Shown here one piece after another: positions 24,191 through 31,524 of a stretch of 31,524 nt of DNA. The notes under the pieces were generated by a model that was not told the origin of the DNA, did not search any database, and saw nothing but the letters and a program-made list of their open reading frames with translations. Source of the DNA: Riemerella anatipestifer_E (GTDB lineage Bacteria > Bacteroidota > Bacteroidia > Flavobacteriales > Weeksellaceae). The stretch lies in contig NZ_LEKU01000004.1 of NCBI RefSeq assembly GCF_009932355.1, positions 1 to 31,524 of the forward strand, written 5' to 3'. The stretch's first letter is position 1. Every line of letters begins with the position of its first letter. The position numbers and the translations under genes are program-made.

Positions 24191-24201
24191 CAAAATAAAA
24201 G

Positions 24202-25182
24202 ATGAAAAAATTACTAACCCTTATAGTTCCTATATATAATACGGAAGAGTATTTACCTAAATGCTTGGACTCGCTGATAATTAGAGAAAATTTAATGTCG
24301 CTTTTGGAAGTGCTTCTGATTATAGACGGAAGCCCGGATAATGCACTGGAAATAGCGCGAGAGTATGAGGAAAAATACCCTCAAACTTTTAGGGTAATCA
24401 ACAAGGAAAATGGAGGCTATGGTTCCGTATTAAAAAGAGGAATAGTGGAGGGAAAAGGCAAGTATTGTAAAGTTCTAGACTCTGACGATTGGTATGATAA
24501 TCAATCGTTCGAAAGGTTTGTAGAGCAATTGCAGACTATCGATACAGATGTTGTGGTTACGGATTTTGTAAGGGAATATGTTTTTGAAAATCGGTCAGAA
24601 TTATTTAGTTTACCAAAAGTAAAACCTAATAAAGTTTATGATTTGGATAAAGAAATTAATAATTTGGATGAGGTTTTTGTAATGCATAGGTTAGCGTATA
24701 AAACGGAGGTGGTAAGGCAGGCACAAATAGATTTTCCGGAAAAAATATTTTATACGGATACTCTTTTTGCTTCTTTACCCCTTTTTTTTGCTAAAGATTT
24801 ATGTTACATAGCTGTTCCTCTATACAGATACTTGATAGGAAGAGATGGACAAACCGTAGCTCCTGCTACCATCAGAAAAAACAGGAAAGGAGTGGAAACG
24901 GTTATTAGGTATTATTACCAAAGATATACGCAGCATAAATCTCAAATGGCTGAAGAAAAGAGGAAATTTATTTTGTCTTCTATTAAGACCTTCTTCCAAA
25001 TGTACTATAAAATTTTAGTTCATTTAGATTTTTCTAGTGCAAAAAAAGAATTGGCGGAGTGGCATTCTTTTGTGAAAAAAACACCAGAATATAAGGCGTT
25101 TTCGGATATCAAATTGGTGAAGTATTATAATATACTGCCCTATTTTATATTTAGATATACTTCGTTTATTTGGAGAAAATAA
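24202..25182 (+). CDS. Family 2 glycosyltransferase
   Basis: A 326-residue GT-A fold enzyme. The N-terminal motif VPIYNTEEYL is followed by IIDGSPDNA (replacing the more common DDGS), KENGGYGSVLKRGI and the metal motif DSDD (93-96, VLDSDDWY). The C-terminal part is variable and helical. No membrane helices are seen, so it acts at the inner face of the membrane. It begins 11 bp after glf and could be a galactofuranosyltransferase, but donor and acceptor cannot be predicted. Confidence 0.92.
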   Translation: MKKLLTLIVPIYNTEEYLPKCLDSLIIRENLMSLLEVLLIIDGSPDNALEIAREYEEKYPQTFRVINKENGGYGSVLKRGIVEGKGKYCKVLDSDDWYDNQSFERFVEQLQTIDTDVVVTDFVREYVFENRSELFSLPKVKPNKVYDLDKEINNLDEVFVMHRLAYKTEVVRQAQIDFPEKIFYTDTLFASLPLFFAKDLCYIAVPLYRYLIGRDGQTVAPATIRKNRKGVETVIRYYYQRYTQHKSQMAEEKRKFILSSIKTFFQMYYKILVHLDFSSAKKELAEWHSFVKKTPEYKAFSDIKLVKYYNILPYFIFRYTSFIWRK

Positions 25183-25206
25183 GTTATACATTTATAATTA
25201 ATAAAA

Positions 25207-26178
25207 ATGAAAGAGTTTCCAATTGTGTTTGCTTGTGATGATAAGTATATTAAATATACAAGCGTAACGATAGCTTCTATTATTTCAAACATTAAATATA
25301 AAAATATCAAATATAAATTTTATATTCTTACACAGGGAATAAGTCGAAGGAATCAAGAGATAATGAATGATTTCATTTCAAGATATAGAAATTGTACTCT
25401 TGATTTTATAATAATGGATAATATTGAGAAACTTAATTTCCCTATAAAAGACTATTATTCTGTTGAGATTTATTTTAGATTTTTCATTCCAAATTTATTG
25501 AAAAAATATGATAGAGTTTTATACTTAGACAGTGATATAGTGGTAGAAACTGATATTTCTGAATTACTTTATATAGATTTTGAAAATAATTCTGCCATAG
25601 CGGTACAAGATACTAAACATGCTCAATTTATAGAAAAAGGTGGGGAAGATTGGTATACAACAGAGTATTTTTATAATGTATTAAAGTTAGATGATCCGAA
25701 AAAATATTTTAATAGTGGTATGATTCTATTTAATATAGAAAAAATGAATAGAGAGGATCTTACATCAAAATTGTTTTCTACTCTATTTGATATAGGTAAT
25801 CCTAAAATGCTTGATCAGGATATTCTCAATTCTGTTTTAACGAGGTGGGGAGGAGTAAAGCTTATCAGTAAGAAATATAACTTTATGACAAGTATAAGAA
25901 TAAATCCGTTTAGATATTCATACAAGGAGGTTTTATTTTCTTGTATAAAGAAAATTTTCAACTTAAATAAGAAGGAGAAATTACCGTTCTTTATATATCA
26001 TTTCGTAGAAGCGGCTAAACCTTGGAAATCACAAAGGCCAGATAGGATGTTATTTTATAAATATTTATATTCTATGCATGAAGTAAATCCTCCAAAGGAA
26101 TTTGTGGAAGAAATAATTAAGGAAAATAATAGACACTTTCCTATTTGGTGGAGACTATTTATGAGATTTTTTTCATAG
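25207..26178 (+). CDS. Family 8 glycosyltransferase (LgtC-like)
   Basis: A 323-residue retaining galactosyl- or glucosyltransferase-type protein. The N terminus FACDDKYIKYTSVTIASI, the metal motif D108-S-D110 (YLDSDIVVETD), the FNSGMILFN segment and the C-terminal HFVEAAKPWK (the HxxGxxKPW-type motif) define the GT8 family. The gene looks more AT-rich than glf and metK, hinting at a separate origin. It lies 24 bp after the preceding GT2 gene. The acceptor is unknown. Confidence 0.92.
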   Translation: MKEFPIVFACDDKYIKYTSVTIASIISNIKYKNIKYKFYILTQGISRRNQEIMNDFISRYRNCTLDFIIMDNIEKLNFPIKDYYSVEIYFRFFIPNLLKKYDRVLYLDSDIVVETDISELLYIDFENNSAIAVQDTKHAQFIEKGGEDWYTTEYFYNVLKLDDPKKYFNSGMILFNIEKMNREDLTSKLFSTLFDIGNPKMLDQDILNSVLTRWGGVKLISKKYNFMTSIRINPFRYSYKEVLFSCIKKIFNLNKKEKLPFFIYHFVEAAKPWKSQRPDRMLFYKYLYSMHEVNPPKEFVEEIIKENNRHFPIWWRLFMRFFS

Positions 26179-26188
26179 GAAATTATAT

Positions 26189-27076
26189 ATGATGTTATTC
26201 AATACTATAGCTTTAAAGCTGAAAAAAACTTTTCCTAATTTCTATCAAAAAGTTTTAAACATAAAACAGGGGAGGTATAACTATACCTTTTCGGAAGATA
26301 GATATCCAGGTAGCTTTTTATCAAATCGTTATCAAGGGGATTATAAAGAGCAAAAGGCTCCAGAAGTCATCTATTGCTTTTGGACGGGAGATAATGAAAT
26401 GAGTGAGAATAGAAAAAGAGGACTGGAAACACTAGAAAAAAATGCAGGAGTTCCTGTAAAACTCATTACTCCAAATAACTTACAAGAATATATAAAAAAA
26501 GATGCCCCATTACATAAAGGCTATGAATTATTGAGTTTAGTACACCGTTCAGATTATTTAAGATGTTATTTTATGTATCATTACGGGGGAGGTTATGCTG
26601 ATATTAAGCCTTTTGAACATTCTTGGAGGAATACTTTTAATAAACTTAATTCTAAAAGAAGTAAATATATTATTGGTTATCCAGAATTATTGCATGGAGG
26701 AATAGCTCCTATAGAAGACCGTTTTTTAGAAGAAGGAAATCAGGGTCAGGAAAAAAAGAAAAGCCAGTTGCAGTTGCATCAAGATTTAGTAAGGCACACA
26801 CCGTTACTTATTGGTAATTGTGCGTACATCTGCAAGCCCTATTCTCCTATTACAACCGAGTGGTATACGGAGTTGCATAAAAGAATGGATAAATGCTATG
26901 CTGCCTTAGAATCTTCTGTAAGCAAGAACGAAGAGTTAGTAGGATATGAAAATGAAAACTATCCTATACCGTATTTTCATCTGCTTGGGCAAATTTTTCA
27001 TCCACTTATTCTGAAATATCATAAACATGTCTTGAGGGATAAAAAGCTTTTACCTAACCTAAAAAATTATAGATAA
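26189..27076 (+). CDS. Glycosyltransferase of the capsular polysaccharide synthesis (GT32-like) type
   Basis: A 295-residue protein in which the central VHRSDYLRCYFMYHYGGGYADIK segment (about 118-140) corresponds to the DXD-region of GT32/Caps_synth enzymes (SD-R-YGG-D). The third position of the usual DXD is K140 (DIK). EVIYCFWTGDNEMS near residue 59-72 is the first strand. The family includes mannosyl- and other sugar transferases of capsule and LPS; the sugar here is unknown. It starts 10 bp after the GT8 gene. Confidence 0.8.
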   Translation: MMLFNTIALKLKKTFPNFYQKVLNIKQGRYNYTFSEDRYPGSFLSNRYQGDYKEQKAPEVIYCFWTGDNEMSENRKRGLETLEKNAGVPVKLITPNNLQEYIKKDAPLHKGYELLSLVHRSDYLRCYFMYHYGGGYADIKPFEHSWRNTFNKLNSKRSKYIIGYPELLHGGIAPIEDRFLEEGNQGQEKKKSQLQLHQDLVRHTPLLIGNCAYICKPYSPITTEWYTELHKRMDKCYAALESSVSKNEELVGYENENYPIPYFHLLGQIFHPLILKYHKHVLRDKKLLPNLKNYR

Positions 27077-27080
27077 TACA

Positions 27081-28241
27081 ATGAATATTGTTTATTTTTT
27101 TCCAAATTTGAAGGATGCTGCAGGTACCGAAAGAATGCTAAATGTTAAAGCAAATTATCTGGCGGATGTGCTGGGGTACAACGTAACGATAATTACTTAT
27201 AGGCAGTATGATGATCCTATTTTCTTTAAGTTTAGTGAGAGAATAAAAATGATTCATTTTGATACTCTAGATCCTACGCGAGACCTGAAAAACTTTCCCA
27301 GTGCGGAGAGAAAAAAGTTGTATAAAAACTTTATGGCAACTTACCGAAAAAAAGTGGAGGATTATCTGTACCATAATCCTACTGATATTGCAATTTCGAT
27401 GTATTTTGGTGCGGAACACAAGTTTTTACCCTTGATAAAAGACGGGAGTAAAAAAGTAATGGAATACCATTTTCATTTTGATATTACGCCGTTTAGCAAA
27501 ATTTTAAAATCCGGTTGGTCTTTGCAAAATTTAAAGGCTAAGATTTTAACCAAATTGTTCCAAAGAACTCTTAACAAGTTTGATAAAATTGTAGTACTTA
27601 CGGAAGAAGACGAAAAAGCGTGGAGTCACTATTTTGATAATGTAACTAATATACCCAATCCTATCACAATAGAACCTATTACTACAGATTATAAGACTAA
27701 AAAGGTTCTTGCGGTGGGAAGATTCACCTATCAAAAAGGCTTTAATTATCTTATTGACGCTTGGGCTATTGCTGGTAAAAAGTTTCCGGATTGGCAATTA
27801 GACCTCTATGGGCACGGTGATTTGGAAGAAGAGCTTCGCTCTCAGATCAAAAAACTTGGTTTGGAGCAGAGTATCAATATATTTCCGCCAAGTAAAAGCA
27901 TTAATGAGGTCTATGCGCAATATTCTGTTTTCGCCCTAAGTTCTCGTTTTGAAGGGTTTCCACTCGTTCTTATAGAGTCTATAGCATCAGGGCTTGTTCC
28001 CGTAGCCTTTGCTTGTAAAAATGGACCTAAACAAATGTTGGGAGACAACAAATTGAAAGATTTTTTAGTAGAACCCAATGATGTGGAAACTTTTGCAGAA
28101 AAATTAAGCAAATTAATGGAGAGCGAGGTTTTAAGAAAGGAAATGTCAGAAGAGGCATTGAGAGTATCAAAACGCTACGAAATGTCTAATATTATGAAAA
28201 AATGGGAAGGATTGTTTAATAGTTTGATAGAAAAAAAATGA
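27081..28241 (+). CDS. Family 4 glycosyltransferase
   Basis: A 386-residue GT-B fold enzyme. The N-terminal acceptor domain begins IVYFFPNLKDAAGTERML. The donor domain begins at VLAVGRFTYQKGFNYLIDAW and contains the EX7E region FEGFPLVLIESIASGLVPVAF, which binds the nucleotide sugar. The gene is 4 bp after the preceding glycosyltransferase gene, and its stop overlaps the acyltransferase start (ATGA at 28238-28241). The donor sugar is not predictable. Confidence 0.94.
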   Translation: MNIVYFFPNLKDAAGTERMLNVKANYLADVLGYNVTIITYRQYDDPIFFKFSERIKMIHFDTLDPTRDLKNFPSAERKKLYKNFMATYRKKVEDYLYHNPTDIAISMYFGAEHKFLPLIKDGSKKVMEYHFHFDITPFSKILKSGWSLQNLKAKILTKLFQRTLNKFDKIVVLTEEDEKAWSHYFDNVTNIPNPITIEPITTDYKTKKVLAVGRFTYQKGFNYLIDAWAIAGKKFPDWQLDLYGHGDLEEELRSQIKKLGLEQSINIFPPSKSINEVYAQYSVFALSSRFEGFPLVLIESIASGLVPVAFACKNGPKQMLGDNKLKDFLVEPNDVETFAEKLSKLMESEVLRKEMSEEALRVSKRYEMSNIMKKWEGLFNSLIEKK

Positions 28242-29332
28242 ATACTTCACAGCTAACTTTTACTAGGTTTATCGTAGCGGTACTACTTGTATTCTTTCAC
28301 TATCATCATAATAAAATTTTTGTAACAAATTTTGATTTTATTGAGAAGTTAAAACCTCATTTGAATTTAGGAGTAAGTTATTTTTATGTACTATCAGGTT
28401 TTGTGATGATGTTGGCTTATGGAAATCGAAGTTATGTAAGTCCAAAGGAATATTATATCAATAGAATAGCAAGAGTTTATCCGTTACATATACTAAGTTT
28501 AGTTTTAGTGATTGTAGTTTCTCTGTTGGTTTCTTTGAAATATTTTGAATTTTATCATTTTCCAGATGTTTCCTTGATTTTAAAGCATGTTTTTCTAATT
28601 CAATCGTGGTTTCCTCAAAGTGCACTAACATTAAATGAACCTTCTTGGTCTATTTCGGTTGAATTATTTTTTTACTTATGTTTTCCCATATTACATAAAT
28701 TTTTTTTTAGGAAAAAGAATATAAAGAAAATATCAATAATATTGGTTTTATTTTGGCTAATTAGCCAAGCTTTAATGATTATGTTTTATTTTTCTCCATT
28801 ATATACTGAGATTTCTAAAGAGGGCTATGGTTTTTCAGCAGAACATCTGTTTTTATTCTGTAATCCATTATTTCATTTGAATCAATTTTGTATTGGATTG
28901 CTATTTGGTAAATATTTTATAAATAATTATAAAAAAGTTAAAAATAATTATGATGCTGCAATTATAGCAGTGTTTACAGTTACTTGTATTATGGTGTATT
29001 GTTTTAGAGATTTACTTGTACATAATGGTCTTATTGCTGTGAACTTTGCCGTTTTAATTTTCTTTATATCAGCAAATGAAGGTAAGATAACAAAATTGTT
29101 TAGGAGAAAAATATTTGTTTACTTAGGGGAGATAAGTTTTGCCATTTACTTATTGCAAAAGCCAGTCTTTGATATTATAGAAAAAGCATTTCGTATTCTA
29201 CATATAGTAAACCCATATTTAATATTTTTTTCTTCATTGTTTGTATTGATAGTTTGTTCTCATTATACCTATCAATGGGTAGAGATACCTTGTAAGGAAA
29301 AGATAAAAGATATTTTAAAAAATAAAGAATGA
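28238..29332 (+). CDS. Membrane O-acyltransferase, acyltransferase 3 family
   Basis: A 364-residue protein with about ten membrane helices and the family's N-terminal signature, LTFTRFIVAVLLVFFHYHHN, with the conserved Arg and the catalytic-type His of FFHYHH. The helical segment EPSWSISVELFFYL is also typical. Such enzymes add acetyl or related groups to surface sugars. The gene looks clearly AT-rich. It overlaps the preceding GT4 gene by 4 bp and the following gene by 4 bp (ATGA both times), so the three are translationally coupled. Donor and position of acylation are unknown. Confidence 0.92.
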   Translation: MNTSQLTFTRFIVAVLLVFFHYHHNKIFVTNFDFIEKLKPHLNLGVSYFYVLSGFVMMLAYGNRSYVSPKEYYINRIARVYPLHILSLVLVIVVSLLVSLKYFEFYHFPDVSLILKHVFLIQSWFPQSALTLNEPSWSISVELFFYLCFPILHKFFFRKKNIKKISIILVLFWLISQALMIMFYFSPLYTEISKEGYGFSAEHLFLFCNPLFHLNQFCIGLLFGKYFINNYKKVKNNYDAAIIAVFTVTCIMVYCFRDLLVHNGLIAVNFAVLIFFISANEGKITKLFRRKIFVYLGEISFAIYLLQKPVFDIIEKAFRILHIVNPYLIFFSSLFVLIVCSHYTYQWVEIPCKEKIKDILKNKE

Positions 29333-30351
29333 CCATACTTATAAAAAGTTTTTATCGCTCTTATTTGCTGGATCGCTGCCTGAGGAGTATTTATGAAAAA
29401 GTATCTGATGTGTATCAAATTGATATAGTGGTATTAGATGATGGTACTCCAGAGAAATACCTCAACCGAATCAAGGAGAAATATCCGAAGGTTTCTTTTA
29501 AATTTTCAAAATACAGAGATGAGAAAATAGTTAAAATAACTAAGCATTTAGAAGGGGTAGAAAACTACTATGATATAAGGATTCCAACAGATTTATGGTA
29601 TACGGCGGTCACAGAATCTTCGAAGATTTTGATAATGACGGAGGATGATGTTTGGTTTATAGACGATTTTGATATGCATTTCTATGCGAAAGAAATGGAG
29701 AAGTACGGTATCCAGATTCTGAAATTAGGGCGTATTTTAAACAAGGATACCCAGTACATAGAAAATAGAGCACTCACAGAAAAAATATCTTTTCATAAAC
29801 CTAAATATATTGTTAGGTCTGCTAAGTTTTATAAAATGTTACTTAAGAATAGTTTTAAATTAAAAACATTCTTGGAAAAACTGAACCTGTTACCAGAAGG
29901 TTGGCGAAAACAACTTTGGACAATGTACGATATTCCGATGGGAATGTATCGTAAAGATTATTTAAAATTTCTTTGGAAAGACCAGTATAAGAGAGTGGTT
30001 GAAGACTTACAACTGATAAATGCAGTAGATTGGGATTTAAACTTTTCTGCACAGGGTGAGTTGGGAATGCATAAATATACTTTGCTTAATAACCGGGCTA
30101 TGGCTACTTCGTATCGCAGCTCCGCATCGTTCAACTCTTTTAATATTGAGGATCATTTTGATTTAGTAAGATTTAATTATATTTTGAACGAGCTTTGGTA
30201 TGAAGGGAAATTTGACAGTTATGAGAACTTTCCAGAGGACTTTTCGGTAGATTATATTTACGGAATTTTACTAGAGAATGAAAATAAATCCTTCGCCGAT
30301 AAATGGAAAAAGTGGACCGAGGGCTTTATTGAAATGCATAAAAGTTCGTAA
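29329..30351 (+). CDS. Probable GT-A fold glycosyltransferase of unknown type
   Basis: A 340-residue protein. The N terminus (TILIKSFYRSYLLDRCLRSI) and the D37-D38-G motif (VVLDDGTPEKYL) resemble family 2 glycosyltransferases, and MTEDDVWFIDDFD (about 103-115) supplies an EDD at the DXD position. The rest (about 120-340) has no motif I recognise, including an aromatic-rich YDIPMGMYRKDYLKF segment. It overlaps the acyltransferase gene by 4 bp, which places it in the same operon. A role as a sugar transferase is inferred. Confidence 0.65.
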   Translation: MTILIKSFYRSYLLDRCLRSIYEKVSDVYQIDIVVLDDGTPEKYLNRIKEKYPKVSFKFSKYRDEKIVKITKHLEGVENYYDIRIPTDLWYTAVTESSKILIMTEDDVWFIDDFDMHFYAKEMEKYGIQILKLGRILNKDTQYIENRALTEKISFHKPKYIVRSAKFYKMLLKNSFKLKTFLEKLNLLPEGWRKQLWTMYDIPMGMYRKDYLKFLWKDQYKRVVEDLQLINAVDWDLNFSAQGELGMHKYTLLNNRAMATSYRSSASFNSFNIEDHFDLVRFNYILNELWYEGKFDSYENFPEDFSVDYIYGILLENENKSFADKWKKWTEGFIEMHKSS

Positions 30352-30381
30352 CCTTAAATTTATAATAATTGATTAGAAAAA

Positions 30382-31359
30382 ATGAATGATATTACAACAC
30401 CTTTATTTTCCATCATTACACCAGTGTATAATAGTGCCGACTACTTAAAAAAATGCATAAACAGTGTGTTAGCACAGACTCAAAAATCTTGGGAGTTATT
30501 GCTTATTGATGATGGTTCTACGGATGATTCTTTAAGTATTTGTGAATATTTTGGTAAAAACCATGAAAATATATTAGTTTATTCGCAAGAGAATAGAGGT
30601 GTTTCTGCGGCGAGAAACCTTGGTATAGAGAGATCGAGAGGAAAGTACTTGTGTTTTATAGATTCTGATGATTGGGTAGACGAAGACTATTTGGAGAATT
30701 TTGTTAGAAATATGGGAGAAGGCAACTTTATGGTGGTACAAGATCATAAAAGAATTTTAGAGAACGGAAAAGAAATTATAAGGAGTGTTAATGGATTTAA
30801 TAATGAAATTTTTACACTTCCTAAAGATCTTAGTAAGCTAATTAAAGAGTACAGATACATTCAAGGATATGCGTGTGGTAAGCTATATATTAGGGAATTA
30901 ATTTTTGATAACAATCTCCGTTTTAATAAAAAGGTAACTATGGGAGAAGACGAAATATTTTATCATAAATACTTGCAACTTATCTATAAAATAATCTTTA
31001 TAGCTTCAGACTCTTATAATTATGTTGCTCGTTTAAATTCTCTTACATCTCGTCATGCAGGTTATACTTCAGAATTTATGTATACACTGGAGTGTAACAA
31101 ATTTTATCATTATATATTAAAAAATGACAATAGTGAGGCAAATAAAAAATATTTTACAGATAAATTTAGTCGTAATTTTAACCATCTTCTAAGGACTATC
31201 ATATATCATAGCAGGCAGTATTCAAGACAAGAAAGAGTACAGTTTTTAAAGGATATTTATATAGCTAATAGAGAAAGTTTGAGATATCTTAAGGGAGATA
31301 CTGTTTTAAAGAAGATAGACTATTTTTTATTTAAAATGAAGACTCGTTGTGCATTTTAA
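30382..31359 (+). CDS. Family 2 glycosyltransferase, 3' end probably altered by an insertion sequence
   Basis: A 325-residue GT2 enzyme with all core motifs: ITPVYNSADYL, D43-D44-GSTDDS, QENRGVSAARNLG and D94-S-D-D97 (FIDSDDWVD). The catalytic domain is complete. The last residues, TRCAF, are read from the sequence that probably forms the edge of an insertion sequence, and the gene's stop (31357-31359) overlaps the transposase stop (31356-31358) on the opposite strand. The original C terminus may therefore be replaced, with little effect on activity. It follows the preceding gene by 30 bp. Confidence 0.9.
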   Translation: MNDITTPLFSIITPVYNSADYLKKCINSVLAQTQKSWELLLIDDGSTDDSLSICEYFGKNHENILVYSQENRGVSAARNLGIERSRGKYLCFIDSDDWVDEDYLENFVRNMGEGNFMVVQDHKRILENGKEIIRSVNGFNNEIFTLPKDLSKLIKEYRYIQGYACGKLYIRELIFDNNLRFNKKVTMGEDEIFYHKYLQLIYKIIFIASDSYNYVARLNSLTSRHAGYTSEFMYTLECNKFYHYILKNDNSEANKKYFTDKFSRNFNHLLRTIIYHSRQYSRQERVQFLKDIYIANRESLRYLKGDTVLKKIDYFLFKMKTRCAF

Positions 31360-31524
31360 ATAATACTGATTTTTAGATGATTTAATTTTCTTTGGAAGAT
31401 AAATTTATTGATATATTGAATAACCGTTGCGGCGGTTATTTTACTGATTATCCTTGTTTTAAAGCCTTCAAAAGTTTTAGCATAGTTTCTTTTAATCATA
31501 AATTGGTCGCAAAGTTGAGAGAAA
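31356..31524 (-). mobile_element. IS982-type insertion sequence, transposase C-terminal end (cut by window edge)
   Basis: Reading inward from the right edge, the minus strand has an uninterrupted frame of about 55 codons ending at 31356-31358. It includes CDQFMIKRNYAKTFEGF and TRIISKITAATVIQYINKF, which I recognise as the C-terminal part of IS982-family transposases. The N-terminal part lies beyond the window. The element's end is probably a little lower in coordinates, possibly at ACTCGTTGTGCA beginning at 31342, inside the glycosyltransferase gene. The boundary is inferred, not proven, because the other inverted repeat is not in the window. Confidence 0.72.

Overview
The window looks like chromosomal DNA of a low-GC flavobacterium (Bacteroidota), most likely of the Riemerella/Chryseobacterium group (Weeksellaceae). 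This is inferred from three things: promoter boxes of the Bacteroidota TAnnTTTG type, start codons without Shine-Dalgarno sequences, and the family make-up (about 300-residue NusB, DUF1573 lipoprotein, cysteine-ended CDF transporter, IS982-type transposase). No database search was possible, so the genus is an inference.

Layout. Positions 1-386 hold no convincing gene, only three successive hairpins, a (TG)17 microsatellite and an AT-rich inverted repeat. From 387 to 10013 all genes lie on the minus strand. In transcription order they are catalase, aldo/keto reductase, enoyl-CoA hydratase, dCMP deaminase, tyrosine recombinase XerD, a Nudix hydrolase and ferritin, then a terminator, then ruvB, a metallo-beta-lactamase-fold hydrolase, coaE and a cation diffusion facilitator. 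The catalase gene diverges from oxyR across a short region with a perfect palindrome. On the plus strand oxyR is followed by a phosphoethanolamine transferase gene that appears frameshifted at its 5' end. Next come metK (behind a SAM-II type riboswitch), superoxide dismutase, the nusB-DUF1573-yajC operon, a split ThrE-type exporter and an SDR dehydrogenase. cysS and folE (minus strand) converge on the SDR gene across a bidirectional terminator.

From 21296 to the right edge a plus-strand surface-polysaccharide cluster runs without a break: ABC flippase-like exporter, UDP-galactopyranose mutase, six glycosyltransferase-like genes and a membrane O-acyltransferase. It is tightly packed, with several ATGA overlaps, and some genes look more AT-rich than their neighbours. 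At the right edge an IS982-type transposase reads inward and its stop overlaps the stop of the last glycosyltransferase, so the insertion sequence has probably replaced the end of that gene.

How the genes work together. Catalase, OxyR, ferritin and superoxide dismutase form an oxidative-stress and iron-handling set around the centre. MetK is probably controlled by its own product, SAM, through the leader RNA. The right third builds, flips and decorates a galactofuranose-containing glycan, probably LPS O-antigen or capsule. The best observations are the SAM-II leader of metK with two tandem overlapping small ORFs, the 5' frameshift of the phosphoethanolamine transferase gene, and the IS/glycosyltransferase junction.
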